This document shows positions 1 to 9,016 of a DNA stretch of 64,000 nt, piece after piece. The notes below the pieces were generated by a model. The model was not told where the DNA came from. It saw nothing but the letters and a program-made list of their open reading frames with translations, and ran no database searches. Position 1 is the stretch's first letter. Every line of letters begins with the position of its first letter. The position numbers and the translations under genes are program-made. The DNA comes from Lampropedia cohaerens (GTDB lineage Bacteria; Pseudomonadota; Gammaproteobacteria; Burkholderiales; Burkholderiaceae_C), in assembly GCF_001005215.1 (NCBI RefSeq), contig NZ_LBNQ01000012.1, forward strand, positions 62,001 to 126,000, given 5' to 3'.

Positions 1-693
1 GATGGCGGCGCACCATGCGCGGTGTCCGTAGCGGCGCTAGAGCACTGGCTGCAGCAGCATGCCGCAGAGTCTGTGGGCATCGCTGTGCCGCGCCTGCGCG
101 CGCAGCAAATCCAGATTTGCCAAAGCGCCGCACTGCACTGCAGCAGTCAGCGCTACCTGCAGATCTATCGCTGGCTCTATCGCATCGCCCACGCCCCATC
201 ACTTCGCGATGACCCGCTGGATGTCGATGCGCACGCCATTGCACAGATGGCCAAGGCAGTCGGCCGGGAAATCCACAAGATGCGCGCCTTTGTGCGGTTT
301 CGCCCCATGGCGGATGCCGATGGCCTCACGCACCATGTTGCATGGTTTGAACCTGAGCACTTTGTCATCGTCGCCAACGCGCCATTCTTCATTCGCCGCT
401 TTGCCAATATGCGCTGGAGCATTCTCAGTCCGCAGGCCTGCTTGCATTGGGACCTGCAACAACTATTCGTCGGCGCGGGTGCCGATCCCAGCCAGCGCCC
501 TCCACCCGACGCTGGCGAAGACCTGTGGTTGACCTACTACGCCACGACCTTCAATCCCGCCCGCCTCAAGACCGGCGCGATGCTGCGCGAAATGCCGCGC
601 AAATACTGGCGCAATCTGCCGGAGGCCAGACTAATCAGCCCGCTGATTGCGCAGGCCGGGCCACGCAGCGCCAGAATGCTCGAAGGTTCCTGA
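1..693 (+). CDS. DUF4130 / TIGR03915-type putative DNA-repair protein (5' end outside window)
   Basis: The frame is open from the first base, so the true start probably lies upstream; an in-frame GTG at 22 is the first usable start inside the window. The C-terminal half carries the family pattern FNPARLKTGAMLREMPRKYW followed by a Leu-Pro-Glu-Ala block, typical of DUF4130 proteins. These are often fused to, or encoded beside, UdgX-type uracil-DNA glycosylases and radical-SAM partners. Here the protein stops soon after the DUF4130 module, so it is either the stand-alone form or a UdgX that has lost its glycosylase domain. The biochemical role is unknown. The family assignment is fairly secure; the function is not. 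Confidence 0.75.
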   Translation, partial: DGGAPCAVSVAALEHWLQQHAAESVGIAVPRLRAQQIQICQSAALHCSSQRYLQIYRWLYRIAHAPSLRDDPLDVDAHAIAQMAKAVGREIHKMRAFVRFRPMADADGLTHHVAWFEPEHFVIVANAPFFIRRFANMRWSILSPQACLHWDLQQLFVGAGADPSQRPPPDAGEDLWLTYYATTFNPARLKTGAMLREMPRKYWRNLPEARLISPLIAQAGPRSARMLEGS

Positions 694-785
694 CCAGCGG
701 GTTACGGTCGTTTCCCGCGTTGCTCGGACTGGCCTGGGGCGCGTTAGCGCTGTAACGTCCCACTGGGCTACCAGTCTGTTCGGCG

Positions 786-1001
786 TCACAGCTTGGCGAT
801 GGAGACTTCCGTCGACTTGACCAGCGCCACCACCTCAGAACCTACCTGCAGGCCCAGCTCATCGACTGAGCGCGTGGTGATCACCGAGGTGACGATGCCC
901 GATGGGGTTTGCACGTCGATCTCCGAGAGGACATCGCCGCGCAGAATTTCCTTGATCCGGCCCTTGAACTGGTTGCGCACGTTAATGGCTTGAATGGTCA
1001 T
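786..1001 (-). CDS. ssuF: SsuF-like molybdopterin-binding (Mop/TOBE) small protein
   Basis: A 71-residue protein made of one Mop (TOBE) domain: MTIQAINVRNQFKG at the start, then a Gly-rich turn (LQVGSEVVALVKSTEV) near the end, as in molbindins. In Pseudomonas the ssu sulfonate operon ends with ssuF, a Mop-like protein of the same size. Here the gene lies 63 bp downstream of ssuB on the same strand, which supports the ssuF name. The family can bind molybdate or similar oxyanions; its exact part in sulfonate use is unclear. An AAGGAGAA ribosome site precedes the ATG. Confidence 0.85.
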   Translation of the reverse strand: MTIQAINVRNQFKGRIKEILRGDVLSEIDVQTPSGIVTSVITTRSVDELGLQVGSEVVALVKSTEVSIAKL

Positions 1002-1064
1002 GCTTGTTCTCCTTGGCTAAGCAATGCCTGTACCGCACAGGCGTGGATGTGAGAGGCAATGGCG

Positions 1065-2033
1065 CTAAATCGCAAAATGCCAGGAGCCTGCGCGTGTCGG
1101 CACAGGCGGCGGCGCTTGCTCTGCAACCGGGGCAGTCGCGAGCACGCGGTCGAGGATGCGTTTTTCCAGAGCGGCGAACGCCGCGCTGCCCCGCTGCCTC
1201 GGGCGGGGCAAGTCGATGTGCGCATCAAGGGCGATGGCGCCGTCCTCAATCAGCAACACCCTATCGGCCAGCGCCACGGCTTCCTGCACGTCATGGGTGA
1301 CCAGCAAGGCCGTAAAGCGCTGCTCCTGCCACAGCGCTTCAATCAAGGCGTGCATCTCAATGCGCGTGAGTGCATCCAGCGCGCCCAACGGCTCATCGAG
1401 CAGCAGCAACCGCGGCTGATGCACCAGCGCTCGCGCCAGCGAGACACGTTGACGTTGCCCTCCCGAAAGGTTGCTGGGCCATTCGCTGGCGCGCTCGGCC
1501 AGTCCGACCTTCGCCAACACCTCAGTGGCGGCGGCGCGGCGCTGCCTGGGTAGTCCCAGTGCGACATTGTCCAGCACGGATTTCCAGGGCAGCAGCCGCG
1601 CATCCTGGAACATCATGCGCGTGTGTCCGTTCAGTCCGGCACTGTCGTGTGCGCCGCGCTGCAGATTCCCCTGGCTCGGCTCCTCAAGGCCTGCGACCAG
1701 CCTCAGTAGCGTGCTCTTGCCGCAACCACTGCGCCCCACGATGGCCACGAACTCCCCAGGCTGGATCGACAGGTCGATCGGGCGCAGCACTTGGCGTGTT
1801 CCAAAGCGCTTGCTCACGCCGCGCAGCTCCACCCCCAGCCCTGCGGCATTGGCAGCGGCAGGCGGGCAACTTGCGTGAACCTGCGCCGGCCGTTGTTCGC
1901 CGACCTTGAGAAGAAAGGTAGGGACCCCCTCCAGTGCCGCGAACAGACGCACGGCATCGTCGCTGTCGTAACCGGCTTTCCCGCTACCTGCCGCGGTGCC
2001 GAAACTGGCTGCAAGCCTTTGCCATCGCTTCAT
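1065..2033 (-). CDS. ssuB: Aliphatic sulfonate ABC transporter, ATP-binding protein
   Basis: The cytoplasmic ATPase of the SsuABC importer. Visible motifs are Walker [10 protein letters not shown]-loop [10 protein letters not shown], signature LSGGQRQR, Walker B LLLLDEP and the switch His in VTHD. The start is the ATG at 2033, 14 bp after the ssuC stop and preceded by the purine-rich AGAAAGAGAA; a TTG at 2051 would overlap ssuC. The core ABC domain begins only about 70 residues in, so the protein has an N-terminal extension that typical SsuB proteins lack. No closer good start is visible. It is followed by ssuF. The transporter role is clear; sulfonate specificity is inferred from the operon. 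Confidence 0.9.
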   Translation of the reverse strand: MKRWQRLAASFGTAAGSGKAGYDSDDAVRLFAALEGVPTFLLKVGEQRPAQVHASCPPAAANAAGLGVELRGVSKRFGTRQVLRPIDLSIQPGEFVAIVGRSGCGKSTLLRLVAGLEEPSQGNLQRGAHDSAGLNGHTRMMFQDARLLPWKSVLDNVALGLPRQRRAAATEVLAKVGLAERASEWPSNLSGGQRQRVSLARALVHQPRLLLLDEPLGALDALTRIEMHALIEALWQEQRFTALLVTHDVQEAVALADRVLLIEDGAIALDAHIDLPRPRQRGSAAFAALEKRILDRVLATAPVAEQAPPPVPTRAGSWHFAI

Positions 2034-2047
2034 CACGGTTCTCTTTC

Positions 2048-2923
2048 TCAACGGTAGTTGGGGTTCCAGCGCAGCAAGTGTTTCTCCAGCCAGCGTGCCA
2101 GCCAGTCAGCAAGCTTGCCCAGCAGTGCATAAAGCAAAATGCCTACCAGCACCACATCTGTTTGTAGGAATTCACGCGCATTCATGGTCAGGTAGCCGAT
2201 ACCGGATTGCGACGAGATGGTCTCTGCGACGATAAGAATCACCCACATCAGCCCCAGCGCAAAACGCAGCCCCACCAGAATCGAGGCCAGCGCCCCCGGC
2301 AGCACGATCTGCCAGTACAACTGCCAGCGATTGAGCCCGTAGGCCCGCCCCATCTCCACCAGCGCCGGGTCGACACTCTTGATGCCGTGGTAGGTGTTGA
2401 TGTAGATCGGAAAAAACACCGCCAGCGCGATCAGAAAGAGCTTGGCCGCCTCATCGATGCCAAACCACAGGATCACCAGCGGAATCGTGGCCAGCGCAGG
2501 AATGTTGCGCACCATTTGAATGGTGGAGTCGAGCAGCTGATCGAACAGCCGCACCGAGCCGTTGAGGAGCCCCAGCACCAGTCCCAGACCTCCGCCAATG
2601 GCCAGCCCCAGCAAGGCGCGCTGGGTGCTGACGGCCACATGCGTCCACAGCTCGCCCGATACCGCCAGCGCCCAGAACGCCGCAAACACTGCCGATGGCG
2701 CAGGCAGCACCCGCGCCGAGAGCCAGCCCAGCTCGGCAGCCAGCTGCCACACGAGCAGCAGCAGTACGGGCACGATCCACGGCAGCAGCGTCTGCCCGCC
2801 AGCATGGCGCAGTCGTGCCCCCAGCGCCAGCAGCTGGGCCCCCAACGCGCGCTCGGGTGGGGCGTTCACGCTCGCCGCAGTGGGCAAGGCGGAAGTGGAA
2901 ATTTCCTGAATATCCGCACGCAT
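2048..2923 (-). CDS. ssuC: Aliphatic sulfonate ABC transporter, permease
   Basis: A 291-residue inner-membrane permease with about six hydrophobic segments and the BPD-transport EAA loop ([20 protein letters not shown]). The C-terminal [18 protein letters not shown] region is characteristic of the SsuC/TauC branch. The ATG at 2923 is preceded by AAGGAGAG. It partners SsuB (next gene) and SsuA (110 bp upstream). In many operons ssuD, the FMNH2 monooxygenase, lies between ssuA and ssuC; it is absent here. Confidence 0.92.
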   Translation of the reverse strand: MRADIQEISTSALPTAASVNAPPERALGAQLLALGARLRHAGGQTLLPWIVPVLLLLVWQLAAELGWLSARVLPAPSAVFAAFWALAVSGELWTHVAVSTQRALLGLAIGGGLGLVLGLLNGSVRLFDQLLDSTIQMVRNIPALATIPLVILWFGIDEAAKLFLIALAVFFPIYINTYHGIKSVDPALVEMGRAYGLNRWQLYWQIVLPGALASILVGLRFALGLMWVILIVAETISSQSGIGYLTMNAREFLQTDVVLVGILLYALLGKLADWLARWLEKHLLRWNPNYR

Positions 2924-3033
2924 GGATCTCTCCTTTACCCGCGCAATGCGCCGCAGACGCCGGGGCCTGCCGCGCGTGCCTCAAACCAGACAACAGCCAT
3001 GATGGACTCCTCGATCACCCACACGCAAGGCCA

Positions 3034-4014
3034 TCACGCCGCGTTGCCACGCACATTGACCGGCTTGGGAATCAGCCTGAGGGAGGCGAACGTGTCGGCG
3101 ATCTCTTGCTGCTCGTCAAGCACCTCCTCGCTGATGGGCAGCACGCCGAACGTGTTGCGCTGCAGATAGCGCAGCACCACCGCATTGGGCAGACCGAGAA
3201 TCTGCGCCAGCTCCTCTGCGGCGGCCTCGCGATGCTGGCTGACCCACTGATCCAGCGTATTGAGCGAGTCGATGGCCGCGGCGATGATGTCCCCGTTTTG
3301 CTCAACGAATGCGCGGCAGGAAAAGTAGAAGTTACGGTTGTTCACCACGCCGGTGGCATCGGCAATCTGGCGCGCACCCAGACTGACCTCGGCGGCGGCC
3401 AGGAAGGGGTCCCAGATCAACCAGCCATCCACCGCGCCGCGCTCGAAGGCCGCACGCGCGTCCGCCGGAGGCAGGAATACCGACGACACGTCGGAGTATT
3501 TCAAGCCGTGCTTTTCCAGCGGCTTGACGAGAAAGAAGTGCACGTTCGAGCCTTTGTTGTACGCCAGTCGCTTGCCCTTGAGATCGGCCACCGACTGGAT
3601 CGGCGAGTCGGCAGGCACGATCAGCGCCTCCAGCCGCGGCCGCGGGGGGCTCGAAGCGACATAGGCCAACGGCGCGCCAGCTGCCTGCGCGAAGATCGGC
3701 GGTGCCTCGCCCACATCGCCGAAGTCGATGGCGCCGACATTCAGCGCCTCCAGCTGTACGGGACCGGCATTGAACTCGGTCCATGTCACGCGCGCGCCCA
3801 GCTCTGCCAGCCGCTGCTCCAGCGTCCCGCGCGCCTTGAGCAAGCTCAGCAGCCCCTTCTGGTGGCCAATGCGCAGCAGCCGCTGCCCGGAAGGGCCGGC
3901 GTTGGACTGGCTCGCTGCCAGCGTCGGTACTGTTGCTGCCAGCGCCGCAAGCGCAATGGTTCCAAGCGCCTGACGGCGTGTTGCGGTGCGCGACAGTTGT
4001 GATGCATCGGACAT
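3034..4014 (-). CDS. ssuA: Aliphatic sulfonate-binding periplasmic protein
   Basis: A 326-residue solute-binding protein of the SsuA/TauA (NMT1-like) family, delivering sulfonates to SsuC. The ATG at 4014 was chosen because GGGAGAGAG lies just upstream and a signal sequence follows at once. That leader has a TRRQALG twin-Arg-like stretch and a hydrophobic run ending near LAASQ, so Tat or Sec export is possible. Family patterns include RIGHQKG, NVGAIDFGDVGEAPP, LKGKRLAYNKGSN and AVDGWLIWDPF. The open frame continues upstream to 4425, but that part does not look like protein. It is the first gene of ssuACBF. Confidence 0.93.
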   Translation of the reverse strand: MSDASQLSRTATRRQALGTIALAALAATVPTLAASQSNAGPSGQRLLRIGHQKGLLSLLKARGTLEQRLAELGARVTWTEFNAGPVQLEALNVGAIDFGDVGEAPPIFAQAAGAPLAYVASSPPRPRLEALIVPADSPIQSVADLKGKRLAYNKGSNVHFFLVKPLEKHGLKYSDVSSVFLPPADARAAFERGAVDGWLIWDPFLAAAEVSLGARQIADATGVVNNRNFYFSCRAFVEQNGDIIAAAIDSLNTLDQWVSQHREAAAEELAQILGLPNAVVLRYLQRNTFGVLPISEEVLDEQQEIADTFASLRLIPKPVNVRGNAA

Positions 4015-4921
4015 GGTGTTTCTCTCTCCCAATTGAAAACAGCAAACAAGGCGTGCGCACGTTGAGGCTTGACGCCTCGTCCGACCTCGACGTGTGCAGG
4101 AACGATGGAAAGCAAGCGCCCGGTCAGGGCTGCCGCAGATCAGCACGCAAAGCGTGAAGGGTGCAAAGGAATGCCATGCGGGCCATTTGCCTTGCCTGGC
4201 GCAGCGTTGGAACATGGCGCCAACGCCTGGTGCGGCAACTTCACTGGCGTCAACCGCCACGCGACTGCAGTCGTCCTGAGTAGCCGCAATGCAGCCGCAT
4301 TGCGAGCAACCGTCTGGCCGGGGTAAAACAGGGATTTGGAGATCATGGCAAGGGACTCTGTAATAAGGGTTTTTGATGGAGAGGGATGTTCTTGGCAACC
4401 TCGAACCCCTTCCCCTGCCATCCACCCCGCAGCCTTACCCATGTGATTGCTGCCTGCGCAATGACGCCGCAGGCTGGCCGCAACAGGCAGGCGTAACGCG
4501 CTGGACACGATGCCCGCGTCGCCTGGGCGCGCATCAGGTGAAAAACCATCTGCATGCCAGTCATGCAGTGATCTTCCAGAATGGGAGTCGAAGGGCGTCG
4601 TATCCATGCACGCCATTGTCTGAAGATCAGATAAAAACTAAAACTACTTAATTTTTACTTGCAAATAATTAAATCAATATATCAATGCCATTCGATGGTG
4701 GCAGGTCAGCAGTCCATCCAGCAAGCGTACTGCTTTGGCTGGCAGGCGGTGCATAGATCCTGCCTCCGCCCGTCGCCACGGCATGCAACGGTGCGCCGCG
4801 CAACGCGCAGACCGTTTCCGGCGCACGCGGCCGCAAAGCGGCCCGTGAACGCGCCCGTGCCGGTGGCGCATTCACAGGCCCACCCGGCTTTTCCGCCGGG
4901 ATCCGCAGAGCATGCGGCGTG
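4015..4921. other. 907-bp intergenic region between ssuA and rpmJ2
   Basis: I see no convincing gene here. Open frames in this stretch are rich in Cys, Arg and Ala without recognisable motifs. The ssuA-proximal part (4015-4620) would be an unusually long leader if the promoter lies in the AT-rich island at about 4620-4690. The part nearest rpmJ2 holds a CCCGGC/GCCGGG hairpin at 4883-4900 that may help end the zinc-operon transcript. A non-coding RNA or long 5' UTR cannot be excluded. Confidence 0.5.
4640..4680. promoter_or_regulatory. AT-rich island with TTAATT-N13-AATTAA dyad upstream of ssuA
   Basis: A strongly AT-rich block in otherwise GC-rich DNA. It contains TTAATT at 4648-4653 and AATTAA at 4667-4672 as an inverted repeat. 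CysB/Cbl (SsuR)-type LysR regulators of sulfur starvation bind AT-rich sites with weak dyads, so this is a candidate activator site and promoter for ssuACBF. It lies about 630 bp from the ssuA start, which is far. No specific consensus was matched. Confidence 0.35.
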
Positions 4922-5074
4922 TCAACGCCCTTTGCGTCTGTTCTTGGCGCCGCCTTGGCGTGCCTTGAGGCGGGGGTTGGACTTGCAGATGACATAAATG
5001 CGCCCGCGGCGGCGCACGACTTGGCAGTCGCGGCTGCGCTGCTTGGCTTCCTTTAGTGAGGACAGGACTTGCAT
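4922..5074 (-). CDS. rpmJ2: Zinc-independent (C-minus) ribosomal protein bL36 paralogue
   Basis: A 50-residue protein starting [11 protein letters not shown] and containing [20 protein letters not shown], closely matching E. coli YkgO-type bL36. Ordinary bL36 binds Zn through three Cys and one His; here the first Cys is replaced by Ala and the His by Leu, leaving two Cys, so the zinc ribbon is broken. In other bacteria such paralogues are Zur-repressed and replace the zinc form during zinc starvation. The ATG at 5074 lies 32 bp after the znuD stop, in line with co-transcription. The longer open frame starting at 5206 overlaps znuD and is not used. Confidence 0.93.
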   Translation of the reverse strand: MQVLSSLKEAKQRSRDCQVVRRRGRIYVICKSNPRLKARQGGAKNRRKGR

Positions 5075-5105
5075 GGTTGGAAAAACTCCAGTGAGGGTTG
5101 ATGGA

Positions 5106-7232
5106 TCAGAAATCCAGCCGCGCGCCAACCTGCAAGGTGCGGCCACGCAGCGGTGAGGCCTGCTTGACAAACGAGCTGTGGTTGAAGGCCAGCTTGTCCA
5201 GCGCATTGTTCAAGCGCGCAAACAGGGTGTAGTGCTGCTGCGCACCCAGCGCGCCCTGCCACTGCACGTGCAGGTTCAGCATGTCATAGGCGCCGGTGCG
5301 GGTTTCGTAGTCGGCAATGCGGTTTTGCGCAAAGCTGCGGTACCACTCGCCCCCTACGCGCCAGCCTGCCAGACGCCAGCTGGCATCGACGCCCAGCCGG
5401 TGCGAAGGCACGCGAGGCACATTGCCGCCGCCGCTGAAGCGGGCACGCACCGCATCGCCAAACATGCCGACCTGCCACTGGCTGCCCAGCTGCTGATCCA
5501 GCCGCGCCTCCAGTCCCTTGAAGGTGGCGTCACGCTGGCGGTAGTCGATCAGCCGAAAGTCCTCGTACCGGTCCACGGTGCTGGCATAGATGTAGTTATC
5601 GATGCGGTTGTAGAACGCCGACAGCGCAAAGCGCGTGGCGCCAGCGGTCTTGCGCAGCGTGACATCCAGGTTGTGGGAGCGCTCGGCGCGCAGCTCAGGA
5701 TTGCCGCGCTCCCATGTGTTGGAAGCCAGGTGAATGCCATCGGAAAACAGCTCCTCGGCCGTCGGCGCGCGCTGCGAGCGCGAGAGGCTAACGGCCACCG
5801 CATAGCCGGGCGTGAATGCCCAGTTGGCACCAGCCGATAGTGAGCCCATGTGGTGCTTGACGGTGCCGTAGCGGTGCGTGCCGTTGAGCTGTGCACTTTG
5901 CCACTCATAACGGCCACCCAGTTCAAAGCGCCAGTTGCCCACGCTGTATTCCTCCAGGGCAAACAATGCCCGGTTGCGCGTGTCGGTCGGCTCGACATAG
6001 GCCTCGCTGCCCGTCGCGCTGAATTCACGGCGGGTGTGCTGCACACCGATGATGCCGCGCAGACTGCCCGCGCCAATGGCAATGCGCTGGTGCTCCAGAT
6101 CCAGGCGGGCGTCGTGTGCGCGGTTCTTGAAGGTCGTGCCAATGGCGCCGTGATCGATCTCGTCATGGCGATAGTCCGTCAGCCCAACCCGCAGGCGCGC
6201 GCGCGCCACACCTGGGACGGGATCCCGAAGTTCGCCGCGCAGATCCCAGCGTTCGGTGTCCATATCCACCAGCGCGATGTGTTCGCCATCACCATGATCG
6301 TGATCGTGATCGTGACCACCATGACCATGACCGCCGCAGTGCAATGCATCGCCATGCAGATGGCAGTCCTCATATTCGTGACTGTGGCCCGGCAATCCAT
6401 ATTTGCTGCGCAGCCGGCTGTAGGCCAGCCCCAGATAGCCTCGTTCATGGATGAAAGAGCCGCCCACGCTGCCATACCAGGTGTGGTTGTCCGAGCCGGG
6501 CACCCGGCTGGCACTCCAGCCGCTGCCAGCACGGTATTCGCCGGCAGAGCGCTTGAGCCCTTCGACGTGCAGCGCAAATGGCCCATGGCCGCCTGTCAAC
6601 GAGAACAGACCACTGCCCTCATCAGCACCCGTGTCGCGGCGCAGTTCGATGCTGCTTTCATAGCCGCGCTCGGGCACGGCCGTAGGCACACGGCCATCGC
6701 GCACATTGACAACCCCTCCCGTGATGCCGCCGCCGTAGAGCAGCGTCGCGGGTCCACGCAGGATCTCGATGTCGGTCGCCAGCGCGGGTTCGACCCCGAC
6801 GGCATGGTCGGGACTGGAGGTGGAGGCGTCCTGCACCTCGCTGCCATCGGAGAGGATGCGCACGCGCGCCCCGTCGGCGCCGCGAATGACAGGGCGCCCC
6901 GCCCCCGCACCATAGTTGTTGTTGCGCACACCCGGCAGCCCTTCCAGGGTTTCGCCCAGCGTCGCCGCACTGCGCTGACGCAGGGCCTCGCTGTCCAGGT
7001 ATTCAACCGGCACCGTCGCGGCCTCCAGCGGAATGTCCAATGTGCTGCCCAGCACATGCACTTCCGGCAAGACGGCAGCCGGCGCTGCGGGTGCGTCAGC
7101 ACGCGGTAGCGGCGCAGTCTGGCCAATCACGGAAAGCGGCATCAGCGTGCACAGTCCGGCAAGGGACAGTCGCCAAGACAAGGGATTGCTGCCAACAGCT
7201 GATGCCGGCAAACCAAGGGATTTCTTTGTCAT
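5106..7232 (-). CDS. znuD: TonB-dependent outer-membrane zinc receptor, ZnuD family
   Basis: A 708-residue TonB-dependent receptor. The signal peptide ends near residue 38, the plug domain runs at about residues 55-185 ([41 protein letters not shown]), and the rest is a 22-strand-type barrel ending in Phe. The external loop at about residues 283-318 is extremely His/Asp-rich, starting [11 protein letters not shown] and continuing with [12 protein letters not shown]. The same loop in Neisseria ZnuD captures zinc, including the HSHEY-D-CH lead-in. The gene sits between an AztD-like lipoprotein (80 bp upstream) and rpmJ2. Zinc is the likely substrate; heme uptake, also reported for ZnuD, is less supported here. 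Confidence 0.93.
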   Translation of the reverse strand: MTKKSLGLPASAVGSNPLSWRLSLAGLCTLMPLSVIGQTAPLPRADAPAAPAAVLPEVHVLGSTLDIPLEAATVPVEYLDSEALRQRSAATLGETLEGLPGVRNNNYGAGAGRPVIRGADGARVRILSDGSEVQDASTSSPDHAVGVEPALATDIEILRGPATLLYGGGITGGVVNVRDGRVPTAVPERGYESSIELRRDTGADEGSGLFSLTGGHGPFALHVEGLKRSAGEYRAGSGWSASRVPGSDNHTWYGSVGGSFIHERGYLGLAYSRLRSKYGLPGHSHEYEDCHLHGDALHCGGHGHGGHDHDHDHGDGEHIALVDMDTERWDLRGELRDPVPGVARARLRVGLTDYRHDEIDHGAIGTTFKNRAHDARLDLEHQRIAIGAGSLRGIIGVQHTRREFSATGSEAYVEPTDTRNRALFALEEYSVGNWRFELGGRYEWQSAQLNGTHRYGTVKHHMGSLSAGANWAFTPGYAVAVSLSRSQRAPTAEELFSDGIHLASNTWERGNPELRAERSHNLDVTLRKTAGATRFALSAFYNRIDNYIYASTVDRYEDFRLIDYRQRDATFKGLEARLDQQLGSQWQVGMFGDAVRARFSGGGNVPRVPSHRLGVDASWRLAGWRVGGEWYRSFAQNRIADYETRTGAYDMLNLHVQWQGALGAQQHYTLFARLNNALDKLAFNHSSFVKQASPLRGRTLQVGARLDF

Positions 7233-7312
7233 GATTCAAAAAGACAGGCAATGACATAGCCGCAGCAGTCCAACCGGAATGCCGGGCCGAAAGGGAAAAT
7301 GCAAGCGTGTTA

Positions 7313-8629
7313 TCAATGCTCGTGCTCGGCAATGCCTAGCCAGACGAGACCGGTCGGACTGAAGTTGAGCGGAATGTCGCAATGCAGCTCAGCGACGGCC
7401 AGATCCAGCGTGCATAGCCGATTTGCCTGCGGATCGCTAAGCCAGGCTCTGTCCTCCGCCGCGCTGATAGCGATCGCAGGGAAAGGCGCCTCCTGGGGCA
7501 TGGCAGCAATCGCCGAAGGGATTACCACCTTTGCACGCCAGTCGTGCGTATCAAGAATGCGCAAGGTCCCGAGTGCATCCAGCACCAGCAGGTGCTCTCC
7601 GGCCGCGTCCATGGCCTGCGCACGGATGGTGGCAGGTTGCGAGTCCGACCAGCCGATGGGCAAGACGGTGCCAGCAGCTGGATTGATCTCGAACAACTGG
7701 TCCGGACCGGCCAGGCCCACGAAGCGTTCATCGTGCGTGCTGCCTATGATCGAACCTATGCGCGCACTGCCGCTCAGCCCAGGCGGGTTGGGCAACTTGC
7801 TGGCCGTGAACACGCCCGGCTCCTCACGCACGATCAGAACGCCATCGCTGCAGCCAAACACCGTGTAATGGATGCTCGTGCCACCGCCATGCAGCCCCGG
7901 ACACAGTGCCTCGTCAAAAGTCTTTTCAAGATGGAAATGATCGCCATGCCGGTGGTAGAGCGCCACCCGGTCAGGCAGTCCTCGCGCATCCGGGGCGCGC
8001 CAGCTCGCCAGCAAATGGTCGCCACGGGGCACGGCCAAGCCATGATGCGCAGTATCCAGCCGCTGCTCCGCCAACACCAGGCCTGCTTGGCCCGCGTCAA
8101 TGCTGGCATCGCTGACCAACGCGATGGCGGCGTTCTCGCCAGACTGGGCATCACCATCAAAAAACACGGCAGCCTCGCGCGCATGTGCCACGTAGTGGGT
8201 CGGTGCCGGGCCTGTCAGTCGCGACGCCAGCAGCGTAGGATTCTCTGCATAGGGATGCTGGTGATCGCCATGGTCCTCCTGCCACAGTCCCCCGTCGACA
8301 AACTGCACCTGATTCCTGGTGCGCTGCACCAGCAACGCATAGCGATGATCCGGGCTGGCGTGGACGGCTGATGGCACATCGTCCACGTTGAAACTCTGCA
8401 GTAGGCGTGCATGCTCCAGATCCAGCACATGCACCTGCGCCACACCCGCCTGCGCCACAACCAGCCGCCCTGCCACAGGCTCGTGGTCATGGTCGTGGCC
8501 GTGGTCATCGTCAGTAGCAGGCGGAGGCTGCACGATGTCGACGTCACTGCTGCCTCCTCCGCATGCAGCCAGCGTTGCCACGCACGCCAACGTCACCGCA
8601 CGCATGAGCCATTTTTGATTCAGAAACAC
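7313..8629 (-). CDS. His-rich lipoprotein resembling zinc metallochaperone AztD (beta-propeller)
   Basis: A 438-residue exported protein. The GTG at 8629 was chosen because AAGGAGG sits 7 bases upstream; an ATG at 8605 is also possible. The leader ends in lipobox LAAC (lipidated Cys23), followed by a Gly/Ser linker and the metal-binding-like cluster DDDHGHDHDHE (residues 40-50). The remainder reads as repeated beta-propeller blades (VHVLDLEHARLL, LRILDTHDW) and further His clusters (EDHGDHQHPY, HRHGDHFHLE). It resembles AztD, a periplasmic zinc chaperone normally encoded with an AztABC importer. Here it leads an operon with znuD and rpmJ2. Zinc handling is inferred. Confidence 0.78.
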   Translation of the reverse strand: MFLNQKWLMRAVTLACVATLAACGGGSSDVDIVQPPPATDDDHGHDHDHEPVAGRLVVAQAGVAQVHVLDLEHARLLQSFNVDDVPSAVHASPDHRYALLVQRTRNQVQFVDGGLWQEDHGDHQHPYAENPTLLASRLTGPAPTHYVAHAREAAVFFDGDAQSGENAAIALVSDASIDAGQAGLVLAEQRLDTAHHGLAVPRGDHLLASWRAPDARGLPDRVALYHRHGDHFHLEKTFDEALCPGLHGGGTSIHYTVFGCSDGVLIVREEPGVFTASKLPNPPGLSGSARIGSIIGSTHDERFVGLAGPDQLFEINPAAGTVLPIGWSDSQPATIRAQAMDAAGEHLLVLDALGTLRILDTHDWRAKVVIPSAIAAMPQEAPFPAIAISAAEDRAWLSDPQANRLCTLDLAVAELHCDIPLNFSPTGLVWLGIAEHEH

Positions 8630-8682
8630 CACTTCTCCTCCTTGGTTGGAACACCTGCTCGCCAGCACGAGCAGCAAGACCA

Positions 8683-8714
8683 GATTATAATGATATTTCG
8701 TTATCGTTTTATAG
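8683..8714 (-). promoter_or_regulatory. Candidate Zur operator / promoter of the zinc operon
   Basis: An AT-rich stretch about 55-85 bp upstream of the AztD-like gene. On the minus strand it contains GATAACGAAATATCATTATAATC, read here in two parts: the imperfect dyad GATAACG...ATATC and a TATAAT -10-like hexamer at 8684-8689. Its TTATAAT...ATTTC layout resembles Zur boxes of beta- and gammaproteobacteria. It overlaps the presumed promoter, where a repressor would act. The assignment rests mainly on gene context. Confidence 0.35.
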
Positions 8715-9016
8715 AAGAGCGGAAGGAAGATTCGTGCCCCATTTCCTACGTCAGGTGTGCGGAGACGGCCTGTGGCGTCAAAGGCTCCAAACGACTGCCA
8801 GTGCCCATCGCGCCGCGTTCCCGGTACAGGCGCGGCGACCGGCCCGGCTGGCAGATGCGGCCGGCCCCGGAGCAACATCTCGGCGCCTGCTGGCAACGCT
8901 GTCGTTGCCATGCCTGATCGACAGGCGCTGCGCAAGCGCCACATCGCGCGCAGCGGCACATACAGAAATCGTGGCCAGCCCGTCACTCCTGCAGGTGGCG
9001 CACGCAGCCTACCCGC
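8715..9016. other. Intergenic region upstream of the zinc operon
   Basis: About 300 bp between the exporter stop codon and the AT-rich operator. It is GC-rich and holds only short open frames with no recognisable motif. I see no terminator with a clear T-run for the exporter gene. Confidence 0.4.

Noticed and set aside
4140-4616. 158-codon frame in the ssuA upstream region
   Set aside because: No ribosome site, no recognisable motif, and composition like other non-coding frames here; kept as intergenic.
6290-6350. Repetitive GATCGTGATCGTGAC-like tract as a possible microsatellite
   Set aside because: It encodes the His/Asp-rich zinc loop of ZnuD, so the repetition is explained by coding.
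8460-8520. GTGGTCATGGTCGTGG-like repeats
   Set aside because: They encode the His/Asp cluster of the AztD-like lipoprotein.
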